DNA of 64,000 nucleotides from Calliphora vicina (lineage: Eukaryota > Arthropoda > Insecta > Diptera > Calliphoridae), in the NCBI RefSeq assembly GCF_958450345.1, contig NC_088782.1, positions 91,806,858 to 91,870,857 on the forward strand, written 5' to 3'. Below the pieces are notes generated by a model. The model searched no databases, had not been told where the DNA came from, and worked only from the letters and a program-made list of their open reading frames with translations. The position numbers and the translations under genes were made by a program. Shown here piece after piece: positions 58,160 to 64,000 of this stretch; position 1 is the first letter of the stretch, and each line of letters starts with the position of its first letter.

Positions 58160-59610
58160 TGGGTAATTTTATAGCAGCAATAATATAATTTTAAGTTAAT
58201 TATTAATTTTGAAACGAATCCATATAGCATTTCTCAAATATTATACATTTGGTAGGTTTTGGTAGTTTTTAATTAGAAATTTGGTAGGAAAAATATTTTA
58301 TGAGTGGCAACGCTGACAACGACTACTAAAATGTAAGAACATAAGAATACGTGTGATTTGATTCTGCACAATTGTGCTATGGGCTGCGCATTACTGATCT
58401 AGAGTTACAAATCATTTATTTTAATATATATCCTACTCGCATCTCACTAAGAGACCAAAAATCTCTTAAAGGAATGTTTTCTTTTGAGCAAAACAAAATA
58501 TTTAAAAAAAGGCTCATTTTAGAAAAAGTTAGATTTTGCAAAAAAAAATCAAAAATTTTATATAAATTTGGGATATATTTTGCTAAGAACAATAGGTAAT
58601 AAGTTACATGGATGAGAAAAAACATCTGCTTGGCCAAAATGTCAAATTTCGAACCCCTCTAACTCAGAGGGTTCTCCGCCGATCTTGTTGAAAAATTGTG
58701 TATGAATTACTATCTAATAGAACTAACCTTGGTGCACAATTCATCCCGAGCGGAAGACATCGATTTCAAAAGTGACGAGATCCCCCATATATATTTTACT
58801 ACTGGGTTTTGTGATTACCGATCCATATTTATACATAGCTTATATATAAGCCCCACATACGGAACATCCATTATCATCCACTAGATGTGAAATTTACCAC
58901 AGATATTTTCTAATAATGAAAAATATAAAACTAACCAAATCTGGTGAACTTAAATTTAAATGTTTTTGTTCTTAGTTGTTCTATTTCCTTTTGGATATGA
59001 AAACTTTTTCATTTCCCTAGCCGTGGATCCGCTCCTGTTGTATTTAAATTTTTATTCAGCAGTCATTGGTTATGTTGGTTATTTTTATTTATTTGAATTA
59101 TTTATCCTTACGTTTTGAATTTTATTTTTCATTTGAATAAAAAAGCATTAAGAACTTAACTTTCTTCTGTGTTATTGCACATTTATTAAAAATAATCGTA
59201 CATAGTGCAAATGAATAGACCGTGTGTGTAGGTGGACCTAGTGTGGTTTGATTATATGCAGTTGAATCTCTCATCTCATGCTGCTGAAATTTCATTATAA
59301 TTCATGACCATAGACATCTCCATTGGAACGTGCAAAAAACAAATGAAATCTAACCATTTTGAATGCAAAATGTTTCAACACTCTTAACTATGTATAACAT
59401 TCCGCCGCACACAGATGGCGAAGGAGCAGAAAGATACAGCAGCCATTAACAGCAATACATTTGGGAGTCGCGTAAAACTATTTATGCATAGGGAAGGCCA
59501 CCACAAGTATTACCACATACATTTACAATCATCAATTCATACACAAACATAGTAACAAACTAGACTAACTACTATGTATTCAACTTACCACAAACTGCTA
59601 AACCAAAATG

Positions 59611-59634
59611 TATTCATTCATTCATTCATTCATA
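59611..59634 (+). repeat. (ATTC)n microsatellite
   Basis: About five to six ATTC units in a row near 59,611-59,634, with no flanking element ends. Confidence 0.85.
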
Positions 59635-59750
59635 GCTCTACGTTACTTTTGACATCTGTATGAAACATTCACTGAATGAAATGCCAGCCAGCATTTGAAT
59701 GACTGATGCAGAAATTATTTGTTGCTTGCTTTCCTTTTTTTAGTAATTTT

Positions 59751-59998
59751 AAACTTGCGCTGTTCTAAAAAACTATTTTTTAGTTGAAGCTGAATTAATT
59801 CTGAAAAGAAAATTAAAATATCTTAGTGAAAATGTAAAAGAGAACATTGTAAGTGTGTCTGAGAATATAATTTCCTGCAAAAAAACTGCAGTTTTAAGTA
59901 AGGAATTGCCTAAATGCTTTATACCCCATACCCGTAAAACTGTCTCTTCATTCAACGCAGCCAACATGCAATACAATTTTATTATAATTAAGTGCCAT
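59751..59998 (+). other. Possible coding stretch of unknown origin
   Basis: One plus frame is open for about 82 codons to a TAA: VEAELILKRKLKYLSENVKE, then NIVSVSENIISCKKTAVLSK and ELPKCFIPHTRKTVSSFNAA. Its composition (few homopolymer residues, alternating charged and hydrophobic residues, a predicted helix at the start) is less random than other frames here. TTTTTTAG just before GTTGAA could serve as a splice acceptor. I do not recognise the protein. It may be a terminal exon, a transposon fragment or chance. Confidence 0.22.
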
Positions 59999-60937
59999 TA
60001 AGGAAAAGTGACTCTAGAACTTAGTTATATTTTTCTACACCTAATACTTGGTTTACTTGGCGGTAGATGTATGTACTCGTATCTAAAATTCATAAGACAT
60101 TATAATAAACATTTACTTCATTACTATTTAGTAAATCATCGAGAGAAATTAAAATTTGTTTAGGAATTTTCTTAGCGTTTAATTTATATTAATTTGCTTT
60201 TAAAAAAGGATGTAGTGTATTTCATGTTGAAGTGCAACTCATTTGAAATTAGCCACCGGCTTTTTCTTTTATTTAATTTTTAAAGTTTCTTCACAATTGC
60301 TTGAATTACTTACAAATGAATGTATTTTTTATTGTAGTTTCTCTTATTTCTGTTCTTCCATTGCCATTGTCTTGAAGCCCTTTAAACACAAAAAAAGAAT
60401 CACACTTTTTAATTTTGAATTAATTCATGTTTGAAAGTGTTAGTTTTTGTTTTAGCTAAATGATTTTTTTAAGGAAATATCTTTATAAATAGCTTTTATG
60501 AGTAAACAAAAATTAAATATTAAATATTAAAGCAATCTGGTGGGTATGTATATAATTTCAAATATTATTATATTTTTGTATCTTAACATGTTTTACGTAC
60601 ATATCTGAATCTTTATTTAATTTATACGACATTAGTAAATAAAATACAGGAAAGTAAAAAAATTAAGAATATTTTAAATATTGATATATGTATGTATTTA
60701 TTTTGTACATTTATGTATATATATTAGAGTATCCCGTAGACACATACAAGGTCCCCCTTGGAAAATGACTTGAATATTCATAATTGCCTTATAACACTTC
60801 TTTTTGTTTCTTTTTTTTTAATTTGTTGTTTCTTTCTAATGGCAGCTGCCAATCTTATTTTACCACAAGAAACACTTCAGCAAATACTTGCAGAAGTTCA
60901 TCCGCAAGTGACTTGCTAGTGGACACACGGCTTAAGT

Positions 60938-61775
60938 TTATTGAATAAAATTAAAAAATCGAAATTCCGCAATAAAATTACCTTTAAGATGTTAACATGT
61001 TTAATCTTCGCAGTCGTTTTAAAAAATATATAATTTTTTTGGTCAAAAAAAAATCATTTTTTTTTAGCAAAATTTTTGTTTTTTAAAACGGCATGAAAAA
61101 TTGAAAAATTAAGCTACGCTCTTAATTTTTTCTAAGCATATAGAACATAAAGTTACAAACAAAACAAGCTCTAAATGATTAAAATCTGTCCACAATTTTA
61201 TAAACAAAAGATAAAGCAAATATGATTTTATAAGCAAAAGATAAAGCAAATATCCCCTAATAACATTTTAAAATTTTTTCCCATTTTTGAAAAGAAGATA
61301 TAATTTCTCATATGTTGATATATAACATATATTTCTTATCTTTTTCACTAGTCAAATTTATGGATTCAAATTCAACAACAAATAGAAAATTTACAGAATC
61401 TTTCCGTTTTGTAAAAACGGCACTGCATTGCCGACTATTTCTATACTAAACATAGAAGAACACTGCACGATGTAGGTAATTACTACGAGTTATATATTTT
61501 ATCTTTTTATGAATAAAATTAAAAGTTGTGGACAGATTTTAATCAGTTAGGGCTTGTTTTATTTGTAACGTTTTATATATGTGTGAAAAAAATTAAGAGC
61601 GTTATGCATTTTTCAATTCTTAATGACGTTTTAAAAACCAAAAATTTCGAAATTTATCTAAAAAATTATTTTTTATGTAGACAAAAAAATTTATATTTCT
61701 AAAACGACTGCGAATTTCAATTTTTCCAGTATGTTCAATAAACCAAACCATTTTGAGTTACGCGAATATATATTG
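60938..61775. repeat. Palindromic repeat, arms about 400 bp
   Basis: The left arm (from TTTATTGAATAAAATTAAAA, with CGCAGTCGTTTTAAAAAATA) and right arm (ending TTTCTAAAACGACTGCGAAT ... TCAATAAACC) are inverse and diverged, meeting near 61,360. AAATCTGTCCACAATTTTAT and its inverse lie in the inner arms. Fragments of the same family occur near 5190-5330 and 24,985-25,155. There is no coding. Confidence 0.65.
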
Positions 61776-64000
61776 GCAACCTCCTCCATTTTCGAAATAA
61801 CGGTATATCTAACATAAAAATCTGTTACCATCACTGAATTCTGCGTACTTGAATTAGTTTAACCCACTGGGTGCCCTTCTTGACAAAAAAAGTGTAAATT
61901 TGGTGTACAGTGTTATTTTTCTTGTTTGATTTTGTTAAAATTCAAATAAAATAATCTACTCTTAAATTTGTCGAAAATGTCCTTGTAAAATTAGCAATGT
62001 TTAAGATCGAAGAACATTGGAACATGTTATTCAGTTTTATAAAAATTACACATCTTCCTGGAAAAGTATCTCCAAATAAGGAATCTGTACTTTGTTTTTG
62101 GATGTCGTGAAAATGGATATTTTTTGAATTTCTGAATTTTTTTATTCGAAATAGAAAAATGGGATTCTGAAGTTATGGTTGTTTTTATATTATAACTCAA
62201 CTTCAATTTTAAGTTCGCATAAGATGAGTTCGAATTTAATTTCGAATTTTGCATAGTCATCAGGTAAATTCAAATTCCTTAAGTTTGAAGCTAATTTGGT
62301 AATAAACGATCTCTTGGTTACTTAAAAATCATATACACCATTCGAACAGTCATCAGAACCATAAAATCAGTTGATATTCAACTAAGTTAATGGTGCATAA
62401 GAGTACGAAAACCCGGTTTTCTCATTGTTCTGTAAGTGTTTGGCAAACAGATTCTTGTTATAGGCGATAACAACTACCAGAAAAATAGTATCACTTCCCA
62501 GGTATTTTTACTTCATTCTTATTTGTATCACTGCACTATAGGCTCAGTGACAAGTTATTGAGGCAATAAATCATAGGAAGTAGCTAGGCACTTGAAATTT
62601 TGTACAACTGACTATGAGACCTACCAAAGACCTTAGTAAAAAAAGTGGATGGAGCAGTGCCACGCCCACTTCTAGCGGTATCTTATAGTGGTACTAAGGT
62701 CAATTGAGATAGAGTATAGTTTAATCATTTTAAGAGTTTAAGATCTATAATGATATTTAAAATGTTTGGTAATAATTTTAACTCGACCCTCTCAATACTG
62801 CGCCCACTTTCAACAAACACAGAGTGGTTTAGAAACTTTTTTTTTAATTTTGCTCGATTTTTTTTTTTTTGGTTTTTAGATATGTTTGGTTTTTAGATAC
62901 CTTTATTGGCGATAGAATTCTAAATAAATGAACGTCACAGTACGCACTTTTCAGAAAAAAAATCAGTTTTTGGAACACATTTTTCCGGTTTTAGGAATTT
63001 CGTTATTTGCAAATAAAAAATTTCAAATGTTATAATGATATTGATTTACGGACTTTTGGATCTACATAAGTTCCAAATTCTGTTAGATATCTTTAACCGT
63101 TAAAATTTTACATTAATTAAAATTTTATATTTTTCTGATTTGTATGCAATATAAAATCGTAAATGTAGTAGAAGGTTGCAGTTAGGGGCACTTCAATTAA
63201 TAATCACATTAAATGACATATCAATAGCTTTCTTTACATATAAAATGTTTACGGAATACGCCCCGATATACAAAGTACTACCCCAAGAAACACAAAAACG
63301 ATCACCAAAACTACATAAACAGATTATGCACATATTATAAAAACATTTTTTTAAAATAAAATCTAAATTTACATATCATATTGATTATTTTCCATTTTAT
63401 AAAATTTTAATAAGCTATATACTTTTTATTTATTACAAATTTGTTATTCCTTACTACTTAAGTGTGAAATGTATGAAAACAAAACAAACAAAAAAGCTTT
63501 AACTTTGACAGCTTACCGTTAAATTATGAGTTGCCACCTGATTCTAATTTTTTACGTTTATGTATTCCAAAGTGGTAGGTACAAATTGCCATCATTACTT
63601 TTGGAAAATTCGAAACTTCAAATATGGACTTTTTGCCTCAAAAACCTATCAAACACTATGTAATTAATCTGCAATAATTCAAAGATTACCATTGTAAATT
63701 AATTCAGATAATTGAAATGCATTTCTACCCTGCCAAGGAATCTTACGAAAATAGATGCAAATAATAATAAATTAGAGCATTCTTATTGCATACGGTGTTT
63801 TTTATAAAGGCGGATAAATTAAAATAAAACAGAGGAAATAGTTTTTAGTATCCATCCAATCACTTTATGGCTTAAAAAATTTAAATATGATTTCGGGCAT
63901 GTGGCCCGGTATTCTTTCAAATAAAATATATATATTTTCTTAGAATTTTCGAATAATTTCTCGAATTTGAATGACAATCCTACTAAGTACCTGAGTAAGC
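61776..64000. other. Unassigned DNA, one repeat-like block
   Basis: About 62,570-62,830 (CTAGGCACTTGAAATTTTGT, AGTGCCACGCCCACTTCTAG, CTGCGCCCACTTTCAACAAA) has the look of a common fly dispersed repeat, though no second copy is in the window. The remainder shows no gene or element. Confidence 0.35.

Larger units (their letters stand above)
57145..58315. mobile_element. hAT element with CAGCGTTGCC ends (nest level 3)
   Basis: The ends are CAGCGTTGCCGCTTTGGTCC and inverted CAGCGTTGCCACTCAT. The octamer ACAACGAC is exactly duplicated at 57,137-57,144 and 58,316-58,323. TTTGGTAG motifs occur in both subterminal regions. The body includes a fly intergenic repeat segment (about 57,560-57,850) and a palindromic MITE. 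No transposase is recognised. Confidence 0.9.
56967..58396. mobile_element. hAT element with CAGAGGTTCGCA ends (nest level 2)
   Basis: The left end is CAGAGGTTCGCAAAA and the inverted right end CAGTAATGCGCAGCCC. Flanks GTCTAGAG (56,959-56,966) and ATCTAGAG (58,397-58,404) match at seven of eight. Without the nested element only about 250 bases are its own, so it is a MITE. The CARNG start suits hAT. Confidence 0.78.
56545..58786. mobile_element. GGGGGATTTCATG palindrome family copy, host of a four-level nest
   Basis: The left part (56,545-56,966) has CTTAGTGGGATGCGAGTG units at about 56,631 and 56,800. The right part (58,397-58,786) has the inverse unit at about 58,430, then AGCGGAAGACATCGATTTCA and the terminal GATCCCCCATATAT. 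The inner boundary was opened by a hAT inserted at ATCTAGAG. The left terminus is missing. Confidence 0.75.
58790..60930. other. Largely unique DNA, possible regulatory or exon content
   Basis: I recognise no dispersed repeat between about 59,160 and 60,700. The block 59,270-59,720 has more balanced composition (for example CCGCCGCACACAGATGGCGA). One possible coding stretch is listed separately. No promoter or splice pattern could be assigned with confidence. Confidence 0.35.

Overview
The window is AT-rich eukaryotic DNA with no intact host gene, rRNA, tRNA or CRISPR array. The repeat content points to a fly, and probably a higher (brachyceran, possibly calyptrate) one: Jockey-clade non-LTR retrotransposons, Helitrons with TC...CTAG ends, many hAT miniature elements with 8-bp target duplications, and a mariner-type DDE transposase. 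There is also an interspersed block ending in 'GTTACAAACATCTGCACAAACG', which I know as common in fly intergenic DNA. This is an inference from repeat families; I cannot name the species.

Layout. 0-9 kb: a hAT transposase remnant, a 5'-truncated Helitron that landed in the 3' UTR of a dead Jockey element, a hAT MITE, a palindromic MITE and a pogo/Tigger-like element. 9-18 kb: a chain of hAT elements with recognisable 8-bp duplications (two contain transposase debris), then a 2.27-kb Helitron inside an older repeat whose unoccupied relatives survive near 45.5 and 46.2 kb. 18-35 kb: three very large palindromic elements (18.7-20.6, 29.0-31.5, 32.3-34.8 kb), a possible hAT around 22.8-24.4 kb and an internally deleted coding Helitron at 26.75-28.4 kb. 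35-44 kb: a Helitron-like segment with two insertions, mariner debris, two 5'-truncated Jockey copies with target duplications and poly(A), a Ty3/gypsy gag relic with a tRNA-Trp-like primer site, and a MITE containing Pol III-like boxes. 44-54 kb: a perfect 73-bp inverted repeat, a rearranged inverted repeat, a TA-flanked element with a hAT inside it, a Harbinger-like MITE with a MADF-like fragment, and a piggyBac-like element at TTAA. 56.5-58.8 kb: four elements nested inside one another. 59-64 kb is largely non-repetitive to my eye, apart from one palindromic repeat.

Nothing here works as a gene pathway. The value of the window is its insertion record: exact target duplications and nesting give relative ages, and a related unoccupied site confirms both ends of one Helitron. 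All coding remnants I recognise (hAT, pogo, mariner, Helitron RepHel, Jockey ORF2, gypsy Gag, a MADF-like N terminus) are broken or truncated. I found no convincing new biological system. The most unusual items are the long palindromes, which could fold into long hairpin RNA if transcribed, and the hAT families, each with its own array of short subterminal motifs.
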